Origin: Pseudomonas fluorescens
Lineage (GTDB): Bacteria > Pseudomonadota > Gammaproteobacteria > Pseudomonadales > Pseudomonadaceae
Length of the DNA stretch: 64,000 nt
Assembly: GCF_018614655.1 (NCBI RefSeq)
Contig: NZ_JAGGOG010000019.1
Coordinates: forward strand, 124,001-188,000
Direction of reading: 5' to 3'
Shown: one piece after another, positions 36,230 to 45,661 of the stretch
Layout: each line of letters opens with the position of its first letter
Numbering within the stretch: position 1 is the stretch's first letter
Made by a program: the position numbers and the translations under genes
Notes under the pieces: model-generated
What the model saw: only the letters and a program-made list of their open reading frames with translations
What the model was told of the DNA's origin: nothing
Database searches by the model: none

Positions 36230-38085
36230 AATCCCATACTGCATTTGTATTAGACATACGACAAAATATTAAGGGAGGATACATAGTTGTATACTATCAA
36301 CGTGGACACACTCAAAGCGTAACAGCTCACCTGACTGAAGATACTTGGCGATCGTCTACATTAGTTCCATTGTTTTCATATAAGCTTACTTTTATTAAGT
36401 CCATAGTAGGACTGTCCATTTCGATTGCAGACGAAATCCCTCGCACTCCCCCCGAAACGTGGATTGCATTGAAAGCGCTGCTCAATGCTGAAAATGCTAG
36501 GCTGTCAAGGCGATTATTCAAAATGCCGCAGTTGAAAGATATCGACCTAGATGACACAGATGCGCTAAATACTTTAATGTTGATTTCAGACCGCCCTTTG
36601 GGTGAATGGGCAATATCGACGTGGAAAAGGCATTTACTCTTAGCAAAAGCTATAAAAAAGCTGGCCAGCATTGGATGCGCTTATAAAAACTGCCGCCATT
36701 ATTGTGATATTCATGGCGACAAATCAATGTATATGATCGCTTCCAGGCCTCAGACGGTATTACCATTCTTAAACAACGACTGCGCAGAAAAATTTCTATT
36801 GCAAAGTGAAAATAACGAGCACAAAGGCTCACTCTCACTTCTTACCGAGTTTTTAAAACATGCAATTAACGGACGAACAGTTATCCGTCGTTCTGAAATT
36901 CCGCCGAAACTACTTGATTCAATATCTTTCTGCGTAGACGAGAACTGGGTAATTGTTCATAACGACCATCTACAACTGTCTAGCGTCGGCGTAATCGAAA
37001 ACATAATTCGCGACTTTTTGACTCAGCACTCCCGAGCTTTTCATCCGAGATACTCAAAACTTGAGGTTCACCAAGCACTAGATCGTTGGAAATGGCTCGC
37101 ATATTGCCACACAACTTTATTAGACCCCGAAATATATTCAGACCTTTTAAATCATAAAATTATTATGTGGATGATGCTATCGCATAGGACAATTGCACTA
37201 TCAATTGAAAGTTATCTTGCAATCCACAAAATCGTTGTCAAAACGCCCGTGCACATAGTCGCGTTAAGCGAGCATATCTATAATGATTCTTCCTTAAAAA
37301 AATGCTCAATCCCTATTTCCCGAGCCACCGAACCCGCACCGTCCAATTACTCTACCTCCATCATTATTGGCGCGGAAGCTGCTTCGACTCACCAGCTGCA
37401 TCAACTTTTCAAATCCCTCACTCCCAATACACAAATTATTTTCATGGTCAGTACGTCACCTCATCTACTCAGAGGAAGCCCACTTTACCATTTAATCAAA
37501 TACTATCCCAACACGTTCCTGCCCAACAATAACTCAACAACATTTGAGAGAAGTGCATCAATACCAATTAATGACATTCTGTCAAAACTCACACCGAGTA
37601 TCGACGAGCCATACGTAACTGATAACTACGAGCTTTCGAGGCTAATTAACGACAGCCACAAAAATGAAAAAGGAGATAAAATATTAGTAATTTCTGGCGA
37701 ACCTTTTAACAAAGGCGCCATGGTAAAAATTGAGTTTATGAGCGGCAAGCTCAAAGGAAGCTTACTCCATGGTAAGTTATGCTCCGTTTCAAAAAAAGGG
37801 GTGCTAATCGATCATTTTGGCCAGTTCCATCTCATTCCAGAGCATGACGCCTTAGAGGCTAAGTGGAGTCTGGGGTACTCTGTACACATCGCTAATATTC
37901 CAAGACTTCGATTGAAGAAGTTCAAGATATTACTATCAGAAAAAACAACTGACCAGATGACTCTCCAATATGTGCAAAGCCTAATAATCGAGCAACAAGG
38001 GTCTTCCATTCAGTGGTACGAACCGTCAGATTTTGTATCTGAGACATACCCTAGGTGTCAGCGTATCACCCCGATCATCGAATAA
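36226..38085 (+). CDS. Large hypothetical protein at the end of the recombinase operon
   Basis: 619-residue soluble protein that I do not recognise. It is AT-rich, has no signal peptide, and includes CAYKNCRHYCDIHGD (about residues 146-160), a Cys/His cluster that could bind zinc. The C-terminal part has beta-rich segments such as VKIEFMSGKLKGSLLHGKL. The ATGA overlap with the upstream gene indicates it belongs to the mobile core rather than the cargo. Confidence 0.75.
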   Translation: MKSHTAFVLDIRQNIKGGYIVVYYQRGHTQSVTAHLTEDTWRSSTLVPLFSYKLTFIKSIVGLSISIADEIPRTPPETWIALKALLNAENARLSRRLFKMPQLKDIDLDDTDALNTLMLISDRPLGEWAISTWKRHLLLAKAIKKLASIGCAYKNCRHYCDIHGDKSMYMIASRPQTVLPFLNNDCAEKFLLQSENNEHKGSLSLLTEFLKHAINGRTVIRRSEIPPKLLDSISFCVDENWVIVHNDHLQLSSVGVIENIIRDFLTQHSRAFHPRYSKLEVHQALDRWKWLAYCHTTLLDPEIYSDLLNHKIIMWMMLSHRTIALSIESYLAIHKIVVKTPVHIVALSEHIYNDSSLKKCSIPISRATEPAPSNYSTSIIIGAEAASTHQLHQLFKSLTPNTQIIFMVSTSPHLLRGSPLYHLIKYYPNTFLPNNNSTTFERSASIPINDILSKLTPSIDEPYVTDNYELSRLINDSHKNEKGDKILVISGEPFNKGAMVKIEFMSGKLKGSLLHGKLCSVSKKGVLIDHFGQFHLIPEHDALEAKWSLGYSVHIANIPRLRLKKFKILLSEKTTDQMTLQYVQSLIIEQQGSSIQWYEPSDFVSETYPRCQRITPIIE

Positions 38086-38111
38086 CCGCTTTATATTTTT
38101 AGAGTATCATT

Positions 38112-38645
38112 ATGAGTTGGAAATTTTGGGAAAAGAAAACTTTATCTTGGAATGAAAGACGTGAGCGAGAGTTCATCGAAGCGATCAATAAGCTTAAAAA
38201 CTTCCATGTTACCGATCGTGGCGGATATTCTATTGACCCTGAAGAACTGCGTGAGCAAGTGATAGCCAGTCGTCAAGCATACAGCAGCCTTATTGCCGGG
38301 TCTTCCCGCCACCAGCAGCAAGCAACACACTCACAGCATGCACCCGCTGCACCAGAGACAACCAAGTCCAAGGTAGGTCAGCCTTATGGTTATGACTATC
38401 AGGAGATCGTGACCTGGCGCCGTCTGGCTTCCGGCGCATCAATACGCTACGTATGCCTCCAGGATTTGACAACAAAGCGCTATACCGTCGCCGTGGCCGA
38501 CTATTTCTCCAGCCCAGCAAAAGACGAGGCCATCTCGCTCGACACAGTGTTTACGCAACGAGTCGCCAAAGCCATTGGTACCGCTGAGTTCGCGTGGTTC
38601 GATACGCGCCAAGAAGCTATGGATGCATTGGATAGCGGTATTTGA
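38112..38645 (+). CDS. Hypothetical protein
   Basis: 177-residue protein starting MSWKFWEKKTLSWNERRERE, charged at the N-terminus, with a Gln/Ala/Thr-rich linker near residues 65-85 and a C-terminal domain (WRRLASGASIRYVCLQDLTTKRY and following). No family is recognised. It follows the recombinase operon by 26 nt, but its higher GC content suggests a separate origin. Confidence 0.65.
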   Translation: MSWKFWEKKTLSWNERREREFIEAINKLKNFHVTDRGGYSIDPEELREQVIASRQAYSSLIAGSSRHQQQATHSQHAPAAPETTKSKVGQPYGYDYQEIVTWRRLASGASIRYVCLQDLTTKRYTVAVADYFSSPAKDEAISLDTVFTQRVAKAIGTAEFAWFDTRQEAMDALDSGI

Positions 38646-38752
38646 GCTCGCCCTGGGCCGCCCAGTCTGGAGCTCCAAGGGGCGGACGAGATGACGCAGT
38701 CAGCCGCTTCTTCACACACAGAGCTTATATACGCCTAATACAGGAGTCACTC

Positions 38753-39172
38753 ATGGAACAATCTCCATATCTGAAGTACGACGATATTTTGCTGCGTGGT
38801 AAGTACGGCACCGCATACCGCATACAGGAGCTTGTGATTGCTCTCTATGACCCAGATAGATTTCGATTCCGTAAGGAAAACTATTGGGGAGGGTTCGATA
38901 CTCGTCACCGTGGCATCTATCTGGAACTCGAAAACTGGTACCGCGAGCAGGGATATGAACCTTCGCTCGTAGCTGTGTGCGAAGCCATCATAGCTCTAAA
39001 TGAACAACAGGCTGTGCACTCCCTCGCAGAGCTTATTCAGCTTAGGGCAACACTGCCCAGAGACTACCCTGCGGAAGCGGGGGGGACGAGTGAAGCTTCT
39101 TACGAGGCTGCACTTGAAGCCTGTGAGCACCATGTATCAGTTGCTCGCAGAAAAGGCTTTCTGCGCGATTGA
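38753..39172 (+). CDS. Hypothetical protein
   Basis: 139-residue protein, MEQSPYLKYDDILLRGKYGT, with acidic and aromatic residues (YWGGFDTRHRGIYLELENWYREQGY). An in-frame TTG lies upstream at 38642, but the ATG at 38753 has AGGAG at the right distance. Pairs with the preceding gene on the same strand; function unknown. Confidence 0.65.
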   Translation: MEQSPYLKYDDILLRGKYGTAYRIQELVIALYDPDRFRFRKENYWGGFDTRHRGIYLELENWYREQGYEPSLVAVCEAIIALNEQQAVHSLAELIQLRATLPRDYPAEAGGTSEASYEAALEACEHHVSVARRKGFLRD

Positions 39173-39282
39173 TAGCCATTACCCCCTTTTTCTCAACTAA
39201 TTTTTTTATTGACCCACATTAGGCTTGGTAACTATTACCCTCGAGACAACAGCGACAGTTTCCCAAGCGCAAACAAATTACG

Positions 39283-40587
39283 TTAATACCCGGCAAAGTC
39301 AGGATATCTAAACAACGCCCCTGACCTTGCCTTTTCAATCCAATAATAGTTTTTTGCGAAGCTATAGCGCTCAATCAACAACTCTGCCAACTGAGAGCGC
39401 CCAAGTGCGAACAAAGTTACGAGAACATTTTCTAACGCGTTAGTTTTTCTAATAAGATGCCTGAAACTTTCCTTAAACCCCTGCCTATCCCTATCGAAAT
39501 ACATCTGCGACTCTTTTAAATAGCTTGCATATATAACAGAATAATACTCAACAAAAGCCTTATCTCTCGCAAAATAGAACAAAGCTTTCATGCCTGCAAG
39601 AAACTCCGGCGTCAAACTTACAGATAAAGAATCCCAAATTGCACGTTCAACGGCAAAGCTATCTATAATTTCTTGAAGCATGCTCTCAGACCCAAGCTCG
39701 ACTACGTCGCTCTTATCCTGCTCCCTAGAATCTGGATACAGCTTTATCCACTCATCAAAAAAACTTATTAATTGATTATCTGTGACACCTGCCAGAGGAA
39801 TAGTCACACCTATCAAAGATGCCAGATAATAGTGCCCTGTGATTTTATGTATAGCTTTGGATAAATCATTACTGCTTAAATTGAACTCTTCCCTGATATG
39901 AGATTTTGTTTCTGAAAACCTTTCATCTCCCCATTCTATTTTTGGCGGCAAATGTGTGGCTAAATGGTAGAGCATCGGACGTGACAGCTTAGACGTAAAA
40001 GTCCCTTGTAGATATTCTTCACACAACCATAGATTCAGACGATGGAGCAAGTCCAGGCTTCGTTCCAGCTCTGCGAATTTTTCTTTAAGAACAATAATAT
40101 TAATTATTGAAACCTCAGTCAGATGCTTTTGACTTTCATTACTCACAGGGTATCGAAAAGTTTGGCCAGTAGAATCGATTGATGATATATCCAAAATGAC
40201 TTGATTGATTTCTGCATTTAACGAGACATATCGAGAATCGAGAGACTCCGATTCAGACTTAAAAGCACCCCATATATTTCCAATATCATGTGAAGCAGCA
40301 GAGTCAAATGTAAAAGCTAGCCCCTTAATCTTTGCAATTTCAAACAACTCATCAATGGCGCCTTTTAATCTAAGCTCAACGGAGTGCCTCATATTAAAGC
40401 AGATTGGGTAAATTAACTCGTCAACATATAAATGTATACCGCCATCCTCAATAACCTGATCTAGAAGCATATTAGCAGCCGTGGAAAACCCCTTAGAGTA
40501 TTCCACATAACTAGGGCTTCCGTTGTTTCCCACGCACGCATTTGCCCAGCTTGGATCTCCACCACAAAAAGTTGAGTTACCTCTCAT
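39283..40587 (-). CDS. HEPN-like hypothetical protein
   Basis: 434-residue largely helical protein. The segment ELIYPICFNMRHSVELRLKGAIDEL and the later ASHDIGNIWGAF resemble HEPN-type helical proteins (Arg...Glu/Lys helix and an Asp/His-containing helix), but no clear R-x4-6-H nuclease motif is present. GTAGGAG precedes the ATG at 40587. AT-rich, no signal peptide. It sits alone between unrelated genes in a defence-rich island; a defence role is inference from context. Confidence 0.6.
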   Translation of the reverse strand: MRGNSTFCGGDPSWANACVGNNGSPSYVEYSKGFSTAANMLLDQVIEDGGIHLYVDELIYPICFNMRHSVELRLKGAIDELFEIAKIKGLAFTFDSAASHDIGNIWGAFKSESESLDSRYVSLNAEINQVILDISSIDSTGQTFRYPVSNESQKHLTEVSIINIIVLKEKFAELERSLDLLHRLNLWLCEEYLQGTFTSKLSRPMLYHLATHLPPKIEWGDERFSETKSHIREEFNLSSNDLSKAIHKITGHYYLASLIGVTIPLAGVTDNQLISFFDEWIKLYPDSREQDKSDVVELGSESMLQEIIDSFAVERAIWDSLSVSLTPEFLAGMKALFYFARDKAFVEYYSVIYASYLKESQMYFDRDRQGFKESFRHLIRKTNALENVLVTLFALGRSQLAELLIERYSFAKNYYWIEKARSGALFRYPDFAGY

Positions 40588-40655
40588 CAAATCTTACTCC
40601 TACTTTAATTTCTACCGATCAAGCGCCACTGGGTAACTCATCAGCCACTGAGTAA

Positions 40656-41702
40656 TCACTCATATTTCATTCGACCAAAGAGGTCGTACATCAAATCCCC
40701 ATCTAACACCTCAAAAGGTAGCTCAACGTAATGGTCAGGGTGTCGCGGTTTAGCTTTTCCGTCATGAGGTGCGTTCTTAGTGTGTCCTTGCACGAATTCG
40801 CCATTTTCCTTTATGTAAGGAAGCACTACGATACGGCCATGATTCTTAGACGATATTGTTCCCTCTTTCCAGAGGGTGAGCCCTTCTTTTCCTTTACCAG
40901 ATTCTCCTACTTGCTTGACTATCCAACCGACGGAGTCGTTATCTTCATACCAAAACACAAACCCTTCACAAACAACAACGCGCTGTCCTCGTCGTTTAGC
41001 GTCGTCGAGCATCAACTTGAACCCAGTTTCATGAAGAAGCTGATTAGCCCTGGGTAGCAAAGAAAATCTTATTGCGGCCTTAGTCTTTCCCCAGTGATCC
41101 ATACCAGACCGATCAAATCCTCTTGCGACCTTTTCTCGGCTACAGTAAACGGCAGTTTTGCGATTGTGAACTGCTTTCTGAGTCCAGTCATGATCCCCGT
41201 TACGTTTCAAGGTAATACCAAATCGAGAAATCCTGGCAAAATGTATATACGGGAATTGCTGAAGGATATTAAATAATGGCTGACGTAGAGCTTCTGAATC
41301 AGATGGCAGTAATAAATCCTCAGCCCTCGGGCGCGGATCGCTGGCATGTCGTCGGGATGCTTCACTCAACATCCAGCGCTCTTCATTCATCAAGCGTTCT
41401 TCCGCAATAATCGCTTTCTCCACCTTCAATCGGATTGAAAGCCTTTCTTCAGGTAGTAATACTAAAGTATCCAAGACTCCCGTCAACTTCGTATTGGTAG
41501 ATTTAGCGTCGAGTAATGCTTCTTCCAAATTCCTGTAGGGAGCCGAACCAACATCACCTGGACGACGTAGAAACCAATCAATTGACCCGTCCAGCTTCAG
41601 CTGTAAGTCGAACATGTACCAAACATTGTCGGACTCTAACGATTGTTGGGGCCAACAGGCCAAAGTAGGAAGCATTACCCGAGATATTCTTAACGGCTTC
41701 AT
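40656..41702 (-). CDS. Hypothetical protein downstream of the OLD/helicase pair
   Basis: 348-residue protein, MKPLRISRVMLPTLACWPQQ, not recognised. The start at 41702 follows AAGGGGAT; the frame extends further upstream but would then overlap the helicase gene. It contains a region with FKLMLDDAKRRGQRVVVCEGFVFWYEDND and later GRIVVLPYIKENGEFVQGH. It lies 40 nt after the helicase on the same strand and could be a third component of that defence module. Confidence 0.65.
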   Translation of the reverse strand: MKPLRISRVMLPTLACWPQQSLESDNVWYMFDLQLKLDGSIDWFLRRPGDVGSAPYRNLEEALLDAKSTNTKLTGVLDTLVLLPEERLSIRLKVEKAIIAEERLMNEERWMLSEASRRHASDPRPRAEDLLLPSDSEALRQPLFNILQQFPYIHFARISRFGITLKRNGDHDWTQKAVHNRKTAVYCSREKVARGFDRSGMDHWGKTKAAIRFSLLPRANQLLHETGFKLMLDDAKRRGQRVVVCEGFVFWYEDNDSVGWIVKQVGESGKGKEGLTLWKEGTISSKNHGRIVVLPYIKENGEFVQGHTKNAPHDGKAKPRHPDHYVELPFEVLDGDLMYDLFGRMKYE

Positions 41703-41742
41703 TGCTATCCCCTTGTTTATTGAATTGGTGCAATTCGAATCT

Positions 41743-42813
41743 TCATTCATTCCAGTAAGGAAGTTTTGAGTCGCCGGGCTGATCAATAACAATAGCTACA
41801 CTTTGCCTAGCTCTGGTTACTGCAACGTAAAAAGATGCCGCTGAAGTAGCCTCAAGGACAGTCCCTTTCTTTATAAAGTTCTCGATATTCGCGGTCGGTA
41901 CAATGAGGACACGATCATAGGTTGCCCCCTTTGATATTTTGAAATTTAGAAACTCCAACGCATAAGCCTTACCAGAACTGGAAGAGTGCCTAAGGCATTG
42001 AGGTTGGAAACTTGCAACGTAATCATCAACCTGATTTTTCCTGACTAAATACACACCATCATGATCTGTTCTGTCAGTGTTTGCTGAGGTTGTCGCGGGA
42101 AAGCCCCACCCCTCATCGAAAATACTATCGGAGAAAGTTGCGATTTCAGAGTGGCATCTGTAGGTCACAGATGAATACTCGATATTCAGCAACCCTTTCT
42201 CCTCCCGCTCACGAAACCATTGAATAGCTCCCGCGTAAGCATATTGCTTGTTTTTCTGGGCTCGCGGGCTGGTGGAAAGTACCGCTTGGCGAACATCCCC
42301 CACCATACGAACATCGATATCTGAGAGAAGAAGTCGTTGCATGATTTCCCAGTCATAACCGCTAAGATCTTGCACCTCATCAAAAAGGATCTCATCGTAT
42401 ATGCACTCCAGACGATGCATTAACGCGCCCGCACTGGCCTGAATCAACTCGAATGCGAGCCTCCCAAGCTGAGCGGCGTAGACCTGATTTTGACGATTCA
42501 TGAATCTCGCCTTGCCTTTGGCCTGGAGGTGAGGAAACCCCTCGAAGTCGAACCCTCCCACACGCTCTCCTGGCAGGAAAAAGGGTAGGAACGGCTTAGC
42601 AAAATGACGTAGTAAAAAGGTGTACCACCCCAGTACCTCGAGGTTATGGGCGTCGCCTACCTGCGATGAAAGCCTATGCCTAAGCTCCTGTTGATTCGTC
42701 TGGGTAAATGTAACGATTGCCACTCGACGGTCGGCTGGAAGATCTTTGCAGTATTCAATAAGACCCTGCGTCTTCCGGCCTCCAGCCACCGCCAGCGTCA
42801 GGTGATTAGCCAT
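41743..42813 (-). CDS. UvrD-like helicase, Gabija GajB-like
   Basis: 356-residue superfamily 1 helicase-like protein. Walker B is LFDEVQDL (143-150), motif III resembles VGDVRQAV, and motif VI is YVAVTRARQSVAIVID near the C-terminus. The P-loop is unusual: AVAGGRKTQG (residues 8-17) keeps the Lys-Thr but lacks the GxGKT spacing. At 356 residues it is shorter than typical GajB (about 500), probably missing parts of the 1B/2B subdomains. It overlaps the OLD gene by 8 nt; OLD nuclease plus UvrD helicase is the Gabija arrangement. Confidence 0.72.
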   Translation of the reverse strand: MANHLTLAVAGGRKTQGLIEYCKDLPADRRVAIVTFTQTNQQELRHRLSSQVGDAHNLEVLGWYTFLLRHFAKPFLPFFLPGERVGGFDFEGFPHLQAKGKARFMNRQNQVYAAQLGRLAFELIQASAGALMHRLECIYDEILFDEVQDLSGYDWEIMQRLLLSDIDVRMVGDVRQAVLSTSPRAQKNKQYAYAGAIQWFREREEKGLLNIEYSSVTYRCHSEIATFSDSIFDEGWGFPATTSANTDRTDHDGVYLVRKNQVDDYVASFQPQCLRHSSSSGKAYALEFLNFKISKGATYDRVLIVPTANIENFIKKGTVLEATSAASFYVAVTRARQSVAIVIDQPGDSKLPYWNE

Positions 42814-44413
42814 GAATAAATTCCGCTGCGGCAGCCATATATACTGGCGGCACGAGGGCTTCAGCTGATTCGGCGATACGAATTGCGCCCTCAGTTTTTT
42901 CGCGAATCATCCAGGTCTCAAGACTGGCTTTGTCTTGAATGCCAAGAATTGCTCGAAGCGCCTTCTCTCCGTTGAATTTGATGAGCTGAGGCTCCAGAGT
43001 TGTGCCATCAGCTACTTCACCTATGAACAACTCCCGACATTTTCCATCCAGCCAGCCCTCTACAGGCTTCCGAAGCTCTGAGGGATCAGTGCCATCGTTA
43101 TCACGCATCACTGCAACTTGCTTTTTGATGGCCGCACAAAGTTCTAGGCAACGAGCAAGCGCAAGGCCACGCATACTGATGACGTCAACGCCAGCGGCCA
43201 TCGGAGTTACACCGTGCTTGTCACTGAATACTCGCTCGAAGATGATTTCGTCGGAGGGCCCTTCAACCAGTACCACCTTTTTGGCCAACACCATTCGGAG
43301 AGTGTCGTAACCAGGCAGGCGCTGGAAGTACCTCACAGTATCAGCACTCAATGCTGTGATTTTCGCAGCGGTGCTGCGATTCAATAAGAGCAATGAGTCC
43401 AGGCCAAGACGGTTAAGCACGTAGGTACTATGGGTCGAAATGAACAGCTGCTGCTGGTCAGTTGAAAGCGCTTCGATTCGAGATAAAAGCGTCGCAAGAC
43501 TCGTATGCGACAGGTGATTTTCCGGCTCCTCGATCATTACGATATTGGCTTTGCTGGTATGGCGTTTCATTGCCAGCGAAATCTTGATTGTAGCTTGTTG
43601 TCCCTGTCCGGCCATGGAGAAAGGAACATCATCTACATGTGGAGTGACCGCCCCCTCCCATGACGTCCGCGAACTTTGATCCATTGCTAACGCCATAGGT
43701 TCTTTCTCCAAAGAAGCTTCAAGCTTGGAGAGTCGAGCGTTGACATCTGCCAGAGCGTTGTCGGTCATGGCAGCCTTGACTTGGCGATAGCTGAGCGAGA
43801 TAGACGCCTTCTCACCTGGTTCAAGGTGGTCACTTAGAATTTGACGAAGGTGATAATCGACGCCGGCTGAGGACTTCACAGTTCCCGAGTCAATTACCGC
43901 GACCGATAGAGCTCTAGGACGTTTAGTCAGTTCTTGGTCTGCAAAGCTTCGCCATTCATAGGTGTAATACTCGACGGGAAGCAGCATGGTAGGTGCTTTA
44001 AGCCACTCATCGAGCATGTCCTGATACTCCTCATTCGGGAAAATCCTTAGGGACACACCAGGACACGCATTGGTGGGGATATCAGTGTTGATCGCCCCAC
44101 ATAAACTCTGAAGCTCATCTCGACCATCCAGGTAAAGCTCAATCAGAATTTCGGGCAACGCGACTTTTTTACCAGCGAGCCTCGCGGCCACGAACTCTTC
44201 CACTAAATCGGTGTTGAACCAGTAAGGATTTAAATCTTCGAGTATTCCTCTCCCGCCGATACGGCCATTCAATGCCAGGCCAATTGCCTCGATCAACGTT
44301 GACTTCCCCGCGTCGTTGCCGCCGATCAGAATGTTGAGCTGAGGATTTGGAGACAGCGTGAATTTTCGGTAGATCCGGTAACCACAAATTTTGATTTTGT
44401 TGATCAAGGCCAT
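42806..44413 (-). CDS. OLD-family ATPase/TOPRIM endonuclease, Gabija GajA-like
   Basis: 535-residue protein with an N-terminal SMC-like ATPase half and a C-terminal TOPRIM nuclease. The P-loop is GGNDAGKST (31-39), a signature-like stretch FSMAGQGQQATIKISLAMKR and Walker B IVMIEEPENHLS are present, and the TOPRIM motifs are VVLVEGPSDE (about 378-388) and MRDNDGTDPSE (about 435-445). The start at 44413 has AAAGGATT upstream; an ATG at 44461 lacks one. The helicase overlaps its 3' end. GajA cuts DNA when nucleotides fall during phage infection in the studied systems. Confidence 0.82.
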   Translation of the reverse strand: MALINKIKICGYRIYRKFTLSPNPQLNILIGGNDAGKSTLIEAIGLALNGRIGGRGILEDLNPYWFNTDLVEEFVAARLAGKKVALPEILIELYLDGRDELQSLCGAINTDIPTNACPGVSLRIFPNEEYQDMLDEWLKAPTMLLPVEYYTYEWRSFADQELTKRPRALSVAVIDSGTVKSSAGVDYHLRQILSDHLEPGEKASISLSYRQVKAAMTDNALADVNARLSKLEASLEKEPMALAMDQSSRTSWEGAVTPHVDDVPFSMAGQGQQATIKISLAMKRHTSKANIVMIEEPENHLSHTSLATLLSRIEALSTDQQQLFISTHSTYVLNRLGLDSLLLLNRSTAAKITALSADTVRYFQRLPGYDTLRMVLAKKVVLVEGPSDEIIFERVFSDKHGVTPMAAGVDVISMRGLALARCLELCAAIKKQVAVMRDNDGTDPSELRKPVEGWLDGKCRELFIGEVADGTTLEPQLIKFNGEKALRAILGIQDKASLETWMIREKTEGAIRIAESAEALVPPVYMAAAAEFIHG

Positions 44414-44630
44414 AATCCTTTCGGCAGTGGTATCGACGACGCTCGTAGGTACGGAGCTCATTGACGAGCAGAAAAACGTGATGACAGTCGAGTAGACACT
44501 ACAGATCCGTCGGTCTCAAGGGTCAGGAACCCACCTAATGGGATAACCACGGCCAAACAATGTGTGGATCGGCGGTTACAGCAGACATGAGCCTGGGTAG
44601 ACTTGGTTTATCTATAGGAAAGGAGTTCGT

Positions 44631-45560
44631 ATGGGCATCAAGATGGGAAGCGCTCTGGATCGCACAGGCAATGAGTGGCATGCCAATACCTATCAGAAAG
44701 GGATGGGAGCTGAGCCACTCAAATGCTTATGCGGCGTCGCTGTCACCCACAACCCGTCCCACACACGCGAGCTTCACGATAAGTCTGTATTCGTTTCTGC
44801 GTATTTCAGACTACTTCCTGGTGGTGAGCACGCGGCCAATTGCAGGTACGGTGTCCAAGAGGAAATCGAAGAGATTGCGAAAGAGTCACAAGGTCTCGTC
44901 GAGAGCGTAAAGGGTAACCAATACCGAATGCGCCTGGTAATGATCAAAGAGGCGTTGGAGGGCGGCACGGCTACGAAGAACCAAAATGGCGACGGCCCAA
45001 AGGCCAGATCCAGCAAGACCTACGTCTCGTCGCCCAACAAGCTGCCTGCTTACATCAACTCGGCGAAGCGGGCACTCAAACTGCGAGCGCTGTGCGCAAG
45101 TGATAACGACGTTGAGCAGCACCTAGAGCTCGTGTTTGAAGGCAATACCGTTGTTAATTGGCGGCAGTTTTACTTTGAAACAGAGCGACATATGGAAGCT
45201 TTCCACGCCGTCTCCCAAAACACTACACAGCACCCGATTGCCATCCATGGATACGTTAAGAGTGTTCGGCGCTGTATGGGTGATGATAAGGCCAAGAATG
45301 TCCTGAACCTCAGGATGAACAAGTATCGCGCCGACTCTGAAAATCCCGAAAACGCAGTAGGCCTTGAGGTCAGTATTTGGTCTCGTCAGACTGACTGGTT
45401 TAAGGGCATAGAAAATGACGATGAGGTCGTGGTGCTGGGTATGTGGAAGGCTACGACCACGCCACCCACGACCGCACCAAACGAAGGACGGTTTAAGACT
45501 TTTACGAAGAATCGACTCAGCTTAAGCCTTGTCTTGATGGCACAAATAACCAAAGTCTAA
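44631..45560 (+). CDS. Hypothetical Cys/His protein
   Basis: 309-residue cytoplasmic protein. The N-terminal region LKCLCGVAVTHNPSHTRE and YFRLLPGGEHAANCRY gives C-x-C ... H-x3-C spacing, a likely zinc ribbon similar in shape to those at the start of CoiA-like proteins. The remainder is alpha/beta (SPNKLPAYINSAKRALKLRALCA and a late beta-rich part). AGGAG precedes the start. It is the only plus-strand gene between the OLD module and the ubiquitin-like operon; function unknown. Confidence 0.65.
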   Translation: MGIKMGSALDRTGNEWHANTYQKGMGAEPLKCLCGVAVTHNPSHTRELHDKSVFVSAYFRLLPGGEHAANCRYGVQEEIEEIAKESQGLVESVKGNQYRMRLVMIKEALEGGTATKNQNGDGPKARSSKTYVSSPNKLPAYINSAKRALKLRALCASDNDVEQHLELVFEGNTVVNWRQFYFETERHMEAFHAVSQNTTQHPIAIHGYVKSVRRCMGDDKAKNVLNLRMNKYRADSENPENAVGLEVSIWSRQTDWFKGIENDDEVVVLGMWKATTTPPTTAPNEGRFKTFTKNRLSLSLVLMAQITKV

Positions 45561-45661
45561 ACGCTCCTGAATTCGACCCCCACTATGGGTTTTAACAATG
45601 CAAATCTGCCAGTAATAATGAGTACGGCTTTTTTCGCTCATAGTTTGCATGGTCTCTCAAC

